DNA from: Plakobranchus ocellatus
Taxonomy: Eukaryota; Mollusca; Gastropoda; Plakobranchidae
DNA length: 30,650 bases
Reading direction: 5' to 3'
Assembly: GCA_019648995.1 (NCBI GenBank)
Contig: BLXT01007882.1
Span: forward strand, 2,142,846 to 2,173,495
The translations under genes and the position numbers were made by a program. A model generated the notes under the pieces. That model saw nothing but the letters and a program-made list of their open reading frames with translations, did no database searches and was not told the origin of the DNA. Numbering within the stretch: the stretch's first letter is position 1; the number at the start of each line of letters is the position of its first letter. Of this stretch, positions 23,601-29,275 are shown in pieces.

Positions 23601-25198
23601 CCTTGTTCAACTCTGAAGTAATGAAATAATAGTTTTTTCTAAAGCGGACATTACTGCCAAAATCTGAAAATGCCCAAATCTGCAGAAATGCGGACAACTA
23701 GAAGGCCTGAAAAAGGAAATCCAAAGTATTAAACAGCAGGGCCCCATGTTCTAAACTTTACAAAGAATTAAATTACCCAATGAAATTTAATATACCTTGC
23801 GTTTTCCTGAAAAAATGGTAATCATCTTCTGTACCTGAAAACAATAACAAAAAAAAAGAGAGAAAAAAATATGATTAAATCAGATTTCAACAAATAATAA
23901 TAATAAACTTAAACACCTCAATACCACCACTAGATCCATATAAGCAAACGCAAAGCATTCCCTAGATGCCATCAAAGGAGTTAAATATTCCACATATTAT
24001 GTTCTAAGCTATATTACCAAACGTAAATTAGCGGCTGAAATTGCAAAACACAATTTCTCCTCTCAATCACTTTGCTGTATGTGTAATTAAGTTAATCTTC
24101 AAAGAAAAATGTAATTCCACCAAAAGTGTTTTAACTCATAAACCGGTGCTGGACGCTGGAAAAGTCCAATAGTTTGTAAGATTCACGGTACTGGATGCTG
24201 CCAGCGTCCAATGGGTTTGTTGTTTCTGTTAACTGGTTTTGAATTTTAGACTGACCAAATTATTCCAAAACTACATTATTTGCTCCGTGATTACTTCCTT
24301 TACGTTTTTAACTACACATCCTATTTGCTTCGTGTGAGAAAAAAAACTTAACGGTTTAAGAGTTAATAGAATTCAATCATTGGTATTGGGAATTGATCAT
24401 GTATATCAGATATCACAGATTTCTTTTCATTAAGCCAAGGACAGTTCAAGTGAATTGCCACCTTTCATTTTCTATACTGTCAGAATTGAATACCTAAATA
24501 AAAAACGATGAGCATATTTAAGGCCTAAAATGCCAATTTGACATCTTAACTGAGCATTGAGGGAATTATGATGAAAAAAGATTAAATGAAAGCATACAAA
24601 AAACCAAAGTGCTATTCGCTAAATATGTCAAGGTTCTAACAGCTTCACGTGTACAATATAGTCACTGTTTTCAAGCAACCCAACAAAGAATTAAAAACTT
24701 GAGTAATCGAACTTTACTTTCAAAGATCTGTGTGCCCTTTACAATTTATAAGATCTTTGATAATGATCATAATTTGGTTCAACCAAATCTTTAGTGCATA
24801 GGCCTAGATCTTCATGTACAAAAATTTCAGGAGCAAAAAAATCAACATTTTCCTCCAATATAGCCAAATGATTGCCAGCCTGCAGAAATTTCCTAAAAGA
24901 AAAGACCTGAAGCTAGTGAAGGTGATCGTGATGATGATGATACCGATGAAGATAATGGAGATGATGAAGACAATGACCGTGATGATGAGAATATGATAAT
25001 GAAACAGGTGTTAGCGATGATGATGGTGAGGGTCTAGATTCTTTGATCTAGATCTTGAATCTAGTTTGCCTCATAAAAACCTTGAGACTTACGTTCGTCA
25101 AACCATGCGTCGGTATCACTACCATCATCTGTCTCAGCAAGCTGTAAGAAGTCCACAAATTTGGGAGCATCAAATTCATAGTTCAGTTCCATGGTCAT
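5495..25198 (-). CDS. TPX2: TPX2, spindle assembly factor and Aurora A activator (14 exons, 3' end missing)
   Basis: TPX2 is a Ran-GTP-regulated microtubule nucleator that binds and activates Aurora A kinase on the mitotic spindle. Fourteen minus-strand exons join in one open frame: 25093-25198, 23796-23834, 23074-23116, 22846-22899, 20445-20778, 19882-20058, 19055-19214, 16354-16549, 15562-15787, 13067-13165, 11469-11645, 10876-11022, 8813-8927 and 5495-5687, totalling 2066 nt or 688 codons plus 2 nt. Human TPX2 has 747 residues. What is seen: the Aurora-A-binding motif (YEFDAP then WF) at residues 7-33, a short ELEKI helix near 173, FHFSTDSRLK at 219-228, KRTPQRF at 293-299, FKA/FQA-type repeats at 373, 431, 541 and 601, SPAFALKNRIR at 460-470, GIPFRP at 494-499, and a charged C-terminal coiled coil from about 635. 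The final exon is missing; in human TPX2 the extreme C-terminus binds the kinesin Eg5. Identification rests on many colinear motifs, so confidence is high. Exact ends of a few exons are inferred from splice consensus and frame. Confidence 0.94.
5688..8812 (-). other. TPX2 intron 13
   Basis: The longest complete intron (3125 bp), enlarged by the 1.4-kb hAT-like copy B. The remainder is AT-rich with no gene seen. Confidence 0.9.
6357..7752 (+). mobile_element. hAT-like non-autonomous DNA element, full length (copy B)
   Basis: This is the only copy here with both ends. It starts CAGACATGCCTACC and ends GGTAGGCATGTCTG, a perfect 14-bp terminal inverted repeat, giving 1396 bp. Near the ends both sides carry TGCGGAAC/TTCCGGAA-type motifs. 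A palindromic GTGACGTCAC lies inside at about 7307. No long reading frame is present, so it is probably non-autonomous. The CAG...CTG termini suggest the hAT superfamily, but a clean 8-bp target duplication was not seen (left flank CTTAACC, right flank TAAACCC), so the superfamily is uncertain. It lies in TPX2 intron 13. Confidence 0.65.
8813..8927 (-). CDS. TPX2: TPX2 exon 13, FKAGPN...KKPFQP repeat
   Basis: The exon holds 38 codons plus one base (residues 587-624). It begins with a coiled coil QLEEERRMQREAA and continues TFKAGPNSVIQKKPFQP, close to human QLEEELRQQKEAACFKARP and NTVISQEPFVP. Acceptor CATCCTAG, donor ACAG/GTATAT. Confidence 0.95.
8928..10875 (-). other. TPX2 intron 12
   Basis: 1948 bp, more than half of it hAT-like copy C. 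Nothing else recognised. Confidence 0.9.
9230..10350 (+). mobile_element. hAT-like repeat, left end plus body, right end lost (copy C)
   Basis: It begins CCAGACATGCCTACCCCTG and follows copy B through GGGGAGAGTGTAGAGGATA, the ACGGGAAAAA block near 9940, GAGTGACGTCACAATGTGAA near 10106 and the CACCAACCCCTCTTCAGCCTGCA block near 10230. Similarity fades after about 10345 and the right terminal repeat is absent. It is more diverged than copies A and B. It lies in TPX2 intron 12. Confidence 0.62.
10876..11022 (-). CDS. TPX2: TPX2 exon 12, PEPFELYVDKRG repeat
   Basis: Exactly 49 codons (residues 538-586), phase 0. HEFQASCLPSLSPDQLP matches human KFKALPLPHFDTINLP, and VPEPFELYVDKRGKEY matches human IEPFCLETDRRGALK. 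This is the TPX2 (Pfam) domain-type repeat used in microtubule binding. Acceptor TCTTTTAG, donor AAG/GTGTGT. Confidence 0.94.
11023..11468 (-). other. TPX2 intron 11
   Basis: 446 bp of AT-rich DNA with poly-A and poly-T tracts. No other feature seen. Confidence 0.9.
11469..11645 (-). CDS. TPX2: TPX2 exon 11, GIPFRP motif and coiled coil
   Basis: Exactly 59 codons (residues 479-537), phase 0. VPHEGIPFRPKVDHRFTVPE matches human VPHYGVPFKPQIPEARTVEI. A helix rich in K, Q and E follows (RKQQKIQQMLEEEKR). Acceptor GCTTCATAG, donor AGG/GTTTGT. The antisense strand is open here, so a plus-strand ORF over this exon is not a gene. Confidence 0.94.
11646..13066 (-). other. TPX2 intron 10
   Basis: 1421 bp, AT-rich. 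No repeat or gene recognised. Confidence 0.9.
13067..13165 (-). CDS. TPX2: TPX2 exon 10, SPAFALKNRIR core
   Basis: Exactly 33 codons (residues 446-478), phase 0 at both ends. PPTIPESPAFALKNRIRL is nearly identical to human TVPKSPAFALKNRIRM, the most diagnostic TPX2 signature in this window. Acceptor AATGGCAG, donor CAG/GTGATT. Losing this exon would keep the frame. Confidence 0.95.
14097..14118. repeat. GC-rich hairpin in an AT-rich intron
   Basis: TCTGGGGAG and CTCCCCCAGA face each other across a 3-base loop, with one bulged base. The stem stands out in a very AT-rich intron and is probably the terminal or internal hairpin of a decayed mobile element. Confidence 0.5.
14262..14500 (+). repeat. 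dispersed direct repeat, copy 1
   Basis: About 240 bp, highly similar to 15852-16097 in the same orientation. Shared stretches include GCACATTTCCTTTTCTTC, AATTATGCATTG, AGTCATGGTATTA and AAGC(T/C)(G/A)ATTCTCATA. Non-coding, in TPX2 intron 9. Confidence 0.8.
15562..15787 (-). CDS. TPX2: TPX2 exon 9, two FKA/FQA repeats
   Basis: The exon carries one base plus 75 codons (residues 370-445). Two TPX2-type repeats are visible: QFKAHPVNQRVLQQP with GVPKVEPRPLTIPSEFALSR, and RFQAKPVNPKIFQGQL. They match human FKARELDPRILEGG and FHSRPCPTKILEDV. The insert with RRRSMSTGDLREAL lies between them. Acceptor CATTTTAG, donor TTG/GTAAGA. Two copies of a 240-bp repeat lie in the introns on either side. Confidence 0.94.
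15788..16353 (-). other. TPX2 intron 8
   Basis: 566 bp, nearly half made up of direct repeat copy 2. Confidence 0.9.
15852..16097 (+). repeat. dispersed direct repeat, copy 2
   Basis: Second copy of the 240-bp repeat at 14262-14500, lying in TPX2 intron 8 only 64 bp beyond the acceptor edge of exon 9. The two copies therefore bracket exon 9. No terminal inverted repeats were seen, so the element type is unknown. Confidence 0.8.
16354..16549 (-). CDS. TPX2: TPX2 exon 8, basic linker before the FKA repeats
   Basis: The exon contributes about 65 residues (305-369). It is rich in Arg and Ser, with RTRTVHALPREELERIEFEK at the end. That last helix corresponds to human ELEAEELEKLQQYKFKA and runs straight into exon 9. 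The acceptor is AATAGTAG, a tandem TAG/TAG: using the second AG starts the exon at 16546 and removes one residue. The donor is CCAAAA/GTAGGT. Confidence 0.9.
16550..19054 (-). other. TPX2 intron 7
   Basis: 2505 bp. It contains the tRNA-derived SINE at 18188-18470. The stretch 17000-17700 is slightly richer in GC and has an 82-codon plus-strand frame with no recognisable product. Confidence 0.9.
18188..18470 (+). mobile_element. tRNA-derived SINE
   Basis: The head resembles a tRNA gene: A-box-like TGGCTCATCTGG at 18199-18210 and B-box-like GGTTTGAATCC at 18235-18245, followed by a stem-like CAGTCTGGGCC. A body of about 200 bp follows (ATGGGTAGTTAGG, GAGAAATGGCAAACTACC) and the element ends in AT-rich sequence near 18470. 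A functional tRNA gene is unlikely: A-to-B spacing is short and no clear anticodon arm is seen. It lies in TPX2 intron 7. Confidence 0.6.
19055..19214 (-). CDS. TPX2: TPX2 exon 7, KRTPxR motif
   Basis: The exon holds 53 codons plus one base (residues 252-304). PFKLSHSKS near 266 matches human PFNLSQGKK, and FSKRTPQRFKS at 291-301 matches human FHKRTPNRYHLRS. The donor is AAAAT/GTAAGT. The acceptor TTGCCAAG is weak at the -3 base. A second in-frame AG twelve bases downstream (CTTCCAAG) would drop four residues, STSK. Confidence 0.91.
19215..19881 (-). other. TPX2 intron 6
   Basis: 667 bp, AT-rich. Nothing recognised. Confidence 0.9.
19882..20058 (-). CDS. TPX2: TPX2 exon 6, FHF motif
   Basis: Exactly 59 codons (residues 193-251), phase 0 at both ends, acceptor TTTTCCAG and donor AAG/GTAAGA. 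It begins ESYKKAF, the end of the helix started in exon 5, then carries GFHFSTDSRLKK, equivalent to human VDFHFRTDERIKQ. This is the first TPX2-type aromatic/basic repeat and part of the microtubule-binding region. Confidence 0.92.
20059..20444 (-). other. TPX2 intron 5, GC-AG type
   Basis: 386 bp, beginning GCATGG and ending TTTTCCAG. The GC donor is required by the reading frame and by the conserved continuation of the helix across the junction. See the related finding. Confidence 0.75.
20445..20778 (-). CDS. TPX2: TPX2 exon 5, basic linker and ELEKI helix, GC donor
   Basis: The largest exon here, 111 codons plus one base (residues 81-192). It starts RPTCPSPKKQ after a CTTTTCCCAG acceptor. 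Most of it is polar and basic. The last 24 residues form a charged helix with EDMELEKIAAMRAEAARARK, matching the human stretch around ERELEKIMQMQQ. To stay in frame with exon 6 (ESYKKAF) the exon must end at GCACAG, so the intron starts with GC (CAG/GCATGG), not GT. The first GT downstream, in GCAGTGG, would shift the frame. A plus-strand ORF over the same bases is its antisense shadow. Confidence 0.9.
20779..22845 (-). other. TPX2 intron 4
   Basis: 2067 bp. It holds a long poly-A stretch near 21006-21032 and hAT-like copy D. Otherwise AT-rich. Confidence 0.9.
21103..21611 (+). mobile_element. hAT-like repeat, internally deleted right part (copy D)
   Basis: It starts with TTCTAGATATAAGACTGC, found at about 7047-7064 in copy B, then jumps to CAAAGATATGTCTGTTG (about 7266 in copy B) and runs to the right end CAGTGGGCATGTCTG. 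So the left third and about 200 internal bases are missing. It lies in TPX2 intron 4. Confidence 0.62.
22846..22899 (-). CDS. TPX2: TPX2 exon 4 (54 nt)
   Basis: The exon runs from a TTTTTAG acceptor to a TCAAG/GTGCGT donor and reads TAVAHEKPARVRVANPS in phase. It is basic and proline-containing, within the disordered N-terminal third. It joins in frame to exon 5, whose first residues are RPTCPSPKK. Confidence 0.75.
23074..23116 (-). CDS. TPX2: TPX2 exon 3 (43 nt)
   Basis: Acceptor TACTTACAG and donor CAAG/GTAAAT bound a reading that continues the frame (GNSNKSQASTQKPT). It is low-complexity, polar and probably disordered, as expected for the linker after the Aurora-binding segment. Called from splice signals and phase compatibility rather than homology. 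Confidence 0.7.
23117..23795 (-). other. TPX2 intron 2
   Basis: 679 bp. The stretch 23640-23700 (GCGGACA...TGCGGACAA) includes a 28-base block shared with 14236-14263. Otherwise AT-rich. Confidence 0.75.
23796..23834 (-). CDS. TPX2: TPX2 exon 2 (39 nt)
   Basis: A very short exon between a pyrimidine-rich TTTTCAG acceptor and a CAAG/GTATAT donor. In phase it reads RTEDDYHFFRKTQ and keeps the frame open from exon 1 into exon 3. The sequence itself is not strongly conserved. The support is splice signals, phase and position between recognisable exons. Confidence 0.72.
24131..24366 (+). mobile_element. piggyBac-like MITE flanked by TTAA
   Basis: The stretch is bounded by TTAA at 24131-24134 and 24363-24366. 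Just inside are inverted ends: left CTCATAAACCGGT and right, read on the minus strand, CTCTTAAACCGTT (11 of 13 bases match). Two similar blocks follow on the left, GGTGCTGGACGCTGG and GGTACTGGATGCTGCC. TTAA target duplication is the hallmark of piggyBac. There is no coding capacity in about 228 bp, so this is a non-autonomous element. It lies in TPX2 intron 1. Confidence 0.6.
24922..25030 (+). repeat. imperfect GAT trinucleotide repeat
   Basis: A GAT/GAA/GAC-rich run in TPX2 intron 1. One plus-strand frame reads a very acidic string (DRDDDDTDEDNGDDEDN), but a stop lies just upstream and TAG follows, and no splice context supports an exon. Treated as a simple repeat. Confidence 0.75.
25093..25198 (-). 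CDS. TPX2: TPX2 exon 1, start codon and Aurora A binding motif
   Basis: The exon encodes residues 1-35 plus one base. It begins MTMELNYEFDAP and ends TDAWFDE. The pattern Y-x-F-D-A-P followed about 20 residues later by W-F matches the human segment YSYDAP...WF, which docks on the Aurora A N-lobe and then near its activation loop. Two in-frame ATGs lie six bases apart (first bases at 25198 and 25192); the upstream one is used here, but the second has the better context (ACC before ATG, G after) and may be the real start. The donor reads GAAC/GTAAGT, close to consensus. The transcription start and any 5' non-coding exon are not visible. Confidence 0.93.
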
Positions 25199-25414
25199 CT
25201 AATCTAGATCTATAATAAGATGCTATTTCCGAGCTAGATTAGATAAAACCACTGACAAATGTATCTTCTAATTTTGCCTTTGCCTAGATTTTAAAAAAAT
25301 AGATCTTGATAGATCTAAATCACAAATAATAAGAAATTGAACTACAAATCCAAAACTCAACACAACTTCTTTTTCAAGCTGCCCAAATCAAAGAATGGCG
25401 CATACGATTTTCGA

Positions 25415-25419
25415 CCAAT
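25415..25419 (-). promoter_or_regulatory. possible CCAAT box upstream of TPX2
   Basis: CCAAT on the plus strand (ATTGG in gene orientation), 217 bases upstream of the TPX2 start codon. A TTTGAA on the gene strand at 25531-25536 resembles the CHR element of G2/M genes. Vertebrate G2/M genes often combine CCAAT boxes with a CHR, but here the order relative to the start is unusual and both words are short, so chance is likely. Confidence 0.2.
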
Positions 25420-26243
25420 CAACGGTGTTGTTCACAGGACAACACTACTTCAGTTTCTTCCAGTAAAAAAATTGTTAAACAGTTCTTGCAGTAGACTAAT
25501 AGTCTCGATGCTTGACTAGACGTTGCGGTTTTCAAATCTTTGTTATAACAGACTGCTGTTGTAACGGTAATAATAAAAATATGCAACCACCAACTCAAAC
25601 TTATTTGAATAAATAAGGAAAACACAGAGAATGCGTACGAAAGTTTCACCTTGAGGCTTTACAATGACAAAAATTACATTCTTTCACTATTTTAATTTTT
25701 ATTTCCTTCAATCTTGCATCTTCAAGATCCTTAAACCAGTGTATTTGTATCTGGGAGCACGGTTATATAATAACCTTCTTTTTTTTTATTGGAATCCTTT
25801 TTTATTTATAACGGATAGGCCCACAAAGCAGCCCAGAGAGAAGGCAATATGGAAGAAGGCTAGGCTGGAGGTCAAGCAATCGAGTCAGACAGAGAGAAGT
25901 CGAAAAATTTAAAATTAATCCTGCGTTTTTGCGTTTTCGTAGGTCCTTGTGATATACTTAGGCGCAGACAAAAGCGGCATGGATAGATGATAATAGAATT
26001 AGGAAAGGCAAGAGGCAGAGAAAGCGGGCCCAATTCTCTGCTACGTTTAATGAGTTGAAGGACCAATTCCTTGTTTAATTCGGGGAGCTCAGGTTTCTAT
26101 GAGAGAATCCAAAGCAGGAGCTGTAGTAAAGAAGGGTGAGCGGGGTGGGGGACCAAAATAACAACAAATATAACAATAATAAAAAAAAAAAATAATGATA
26201 ACCATAATAATAAAAATGATGACGATGATGATGGGGATGATCA

Positions 26244-26271
26244 TACTACTACTACTACTACTACTACTACT
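26244..26271 (+). repeat. (ACT)n microsatellite
   Basis: About nine perfect ACT units, preceded by a GAT/AAT-rich run from about 26190. Intergenic, between KCC and TPX2. Confidence 0.9.
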
Positions 26272-26309
26272 GAAGCTGACGAATTTTCGCAGTTTGAGAG
26301 TGAAAATAC

Positions 26310-26314
<5 letters not shown>

Positions 26315-26367
<53 letters not shown>
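26315..26367 (+). repeat. (AG)n microsatellite
   Basis: About 26 uninterrupted AG units. It generates a false open frame of alternating Arg and Glu. Confidence 0.95.
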
Positions 26368-26371
<4 letters not shown>

Positions 26372-26644
26372 GAGAAGCTAAGCTTTGTAAGATCGACTTA
26401 AATTTTGCACTTAAAAAGTTTTTTAACTGGACTGATTATTGGTCCATTATTATTAATTTTTTTAAAGTTCAACTTTTATTTGATTTCCGCAAAATCTGGT
26501 CGTGTTATTCGTTTCGCCTTTTTAAAAAAAACTCCATTGTCAACTGCTTTAGTTTACGAATATATCTAGATCTAAAGTAGCACAGCCGCTCGTTTGATAA
26601 AATATTACAATTTTCATACGTGTGTATGTGTGTCAATAATATAA

Positions 26645-26648
<4 letters not shown>

Positions 26649-26701
<53 letters not shown>
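26649..26701 (+). repeat. compound (AT)n(AC)n microsatellite
   Basis: About 16 AT units followed directly by 10 AC units. The purine/pyrimidine alternation could adopt unusual DNA structure. Intergenic. Confidence 0.95.
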
Positions 26702-28394
26702 GTTACACATATATGCACTCACACACACGTAAATGTCTAAAATTGCCTACAGCCTTTCACTTTGCAATCTTATTTCTTTTTCCGTTGTTCTGTATTTTGC
26801 CCTAACATAGTGGAGGGCAGTTTCATGAAATGAAATAAAACAATGTATCGAAAAGCTGAATCATTAGCCAAACACAACATGACACTCTCTTTTTTTTTTT
26901 TTCCTCAAGCAATGTTGTGTTGGTTGAAAAAAATAGAGGATATAATGGTCCAAACTATTTTGCCATCAACAGACGTGATTACTCTCACCACATGTTAACC
27001 AGATTTTTTTTCTTCTCTGTAGCAAAGCAAATAAAGACGTCAGCCCTGAAACTTTCATAGAGCAAAAAAGAGGCGATAAATATAACGTGTTATTTATCGC
27101 ACTTGTTGGCGCAATAATTTTGGTTTGAAGTTTAAACTTAGAGAATTCATTGTTTTTGTATTACGCCATGGTTTGTTTTATATTATTTGTTGATGGTTTT
27201 TTTTTTAATCTGACTTAAATAAAAAAGACGCGTAGATTGCTATATAAGCCTAAGGGCAAAACAAAACACAACAGAATACTTTTGGTAGACATTTGACGTT
27301 CTGGTTAGTAAAAATAGTTGCAGCTACATTATCTGTTTTTTTTTTTTTTCTTTCTTCTGTTGTTTTCTCACTGTCGCCGTTGTCACCAGCTATACGATAA
27401 ATTAGAATTTAAATGCAAACATTCAATACCATCATCAGCGCAACCATGAAACAGATCATCACTATCTCCCAAAATGAAGAGCTATGTCTGATCAATCAGC
27501 CCAGCTATTCTCTCAATCACCCTTTTCATGAATAGCGACATGAAAACAAAAAAAAACTCAGAGCCACGGTGATAACATTTAGGTTTTTAATCTTTAAAGA
27601 TGATATGTTCATATCAAAACAAAAACAAAAAATCCCCAAAGAGAATTCAATATGTTTTACTGGCGTCATGAATTTATAAATTTGTGCTTCATTATGTAAG
27701 AGAAACATTTTTTTTTGTTTAAAAAAGTAAAGATAAAATCAGATCGTATGGTTTCAAAATAAAGCACTGAGGAGCAAAAAAAAATACCTCATGACCCTCC
27801 TGTACATGTATCAACAATATCACGCCCAGTTAATTTTTACCAAAAATAACCTAAACAAGGTGTCACTGGTATGAATACAACACACATAGACCTATGTATA
27901 TAAAAACAAATAATAAAAATAAAGAAACAAACATGCCACATAACAAAATAAAAGTTTTAACAATCCTTTCTTTCCTACGGTTCAAGCACCTTAGAATCTA
28001 CTAAGGTAAATTGTGGCACTAAATCTATTTCTTAGCATTATCGCAGCATTCTATCCTGTCTGAGCTGCCCTTATCCTCTGAGCACATAAAAGTTATACCT
28101 TACAGTTCTGCAAGAATGGGAATAGAAAAATTAGAACTCAACATATCTGAAAAAATATTTCATGATGATTTTTCTTTCCCGAAAAACCATTTTGTTAAAT
28201 GAATTATACAACTTTGTGCATTGAGAATGCAATTCTGGAATATTGCCAAATCGACTGTTTCAAAATCAAATTTGAGTTGCAGTGATTAGAAATATAATAT
28301 ATTTAATTAATTTTTCTGTAATAACTCCTTCACATTTAAAGTTTGGATTCTTATTTCTGACTCTTAACTATTAACGCACTCAAATTGTATGTAT

Positions 28395-29010
28395 CTGTCT
28401 CTCTCTATCTCTTGCCTTTCTCACCATTCATCTATCCTCGCTCTTCATTGTTATCTCGTATATACATATATTCAATATCTGCTCTCTCCTTTTTTTTCTG
28501 CTCTCTCCATCCATTGTTAATTTTGGACAAATAATCATTCGCAATACTCTATCAATATGAAACACCGAATTTAAAAATCATATGATTATGTAAAGACAAT
28601 TTCCATAACCGAAAAAGTACTCTATTCATTGTATAAACTTCTAGTCACTGCCCCTACTAGACTCTGATTTCTTTTCCACTTCCTTCACCCCTCTCTATCC
28701 CCCTTCGTTTCTCTCTCTCTCTCTTATTTATAAATCTCTCTCATTCTTCCTTCCTCTCTCTTTTGCTATTGTCCTCGCTTTCTCTATTCTCCCCCCTTTT
28801 ACCCTACTCTCTCTATATTTCTCTCTCTCTTCTCAATCTCATATCACGATTTAATCTACCTGTGCGTTTTTCCTACAACCGAATCATACAACCAATAAGC
28901 ATAAATGTCCCCACCTCCCGTTCCTCCTTTTTCTCTCTCGCTATACCTCTCTGTGTCCCTCTATCTCTCTCCCCTTCTCTCTCTGGCTCTCTACCCTCAT
29001 TTTGTTAAAC
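28395..29010 (+). repeat. CT-rich low-complexity tract
   Basis: About 600 bp dominated on the plus strand by CTCTCT, TCCTT and CCCCTTT runs, interrupted by short AT-rich patches. It lies just downstream of the KCC stop codon, so in KCC sense it is a GA-rich tract probably in or near the 3' UTR. Confidence 0.85.
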
Positions 29011-29042
29011 TGCTCTCTCTCTCTACATATAATATTTATGAC

Positions 29043-29105
29043 ATATATATATATTCACACACACGCACACATACATATATGTGTATATGTGTAATTATAT
29101 ATATT
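29043..29105 (+). repeat. (TA)n/(CA)n microsatellite
   Basis: Runs of TA, then CA with interruptions, then TATGTG and TATA. Located about 80 bp past the KCC stop codon, hence probably in its 3' UTR. Confidence 0.85.
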
Positions 29106-29183
29106 TAAATGTATAATTAAAATTTACAAAGGGTCAATGTTTAAATCTTTCTTCAAACGTAAGGAAGATTTAGATTTCTTGTG

Positions 29184-29275
29184 TCAGTTGTAGATCGTAA
29201 TAACCTCGCCGCCCGTACCACGAACCAGCACAACTCTCTCCAAACCTGCTGACAAAATTTCCAGAAAGTTCATGT
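29184..29275 (-). CDS. kcc: KCC terminal exon with stop codon
   Basis: The exon is 92 nt and encodes the last residues of the C-terminal domain, [19 protein letters not shown] to ITIYN, followed by TGA at 29186-29184. Acceptor TTTTTTCTCAG. The 3' UTR runs into TA/CA and CT-rich simple repeats; no clear AATAAA was found close downstream. Confidence 0.93.

Larger units (their letters stand above)
23835..25092 (-). other. TPX2 intron 1
   Basis: 1258 bp. It contains the piggyBac-like MITE, the GAT-rich repeat and several TCTAGATCT motifs next to exon 1. Confidence 0.85.
25199..29183. other. intergenic region between KCC and TPX2
   Basis: About 4.0 kb between the KCC stop codon and the TPX2 start codon. 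It should include the KCC 3' UTR, and the TPX2 promoter and 5' UTR. It is rich in microsatellites (listed separately). No coding exon was recognised on either strand; the ORFs over 26195-26805 and 28763-29108 come from simple repeats. Confidence 0.7.

Noticed and set aside
26195..26401. Plus-strand frame with Leu and Arg-Glu runs
   Set aside because: It is produced by ACT and AG microsatellites.
26505..26805. Frames with Tyr-Ile and Thr-His runs on both strands
   Set aside because: They are produced by the AT/AC microsatellite.
28763..29108. Ser/Leu-rich plus-strand frames
   Set aside because: They are produced by the CT-rich low-complexity tract.
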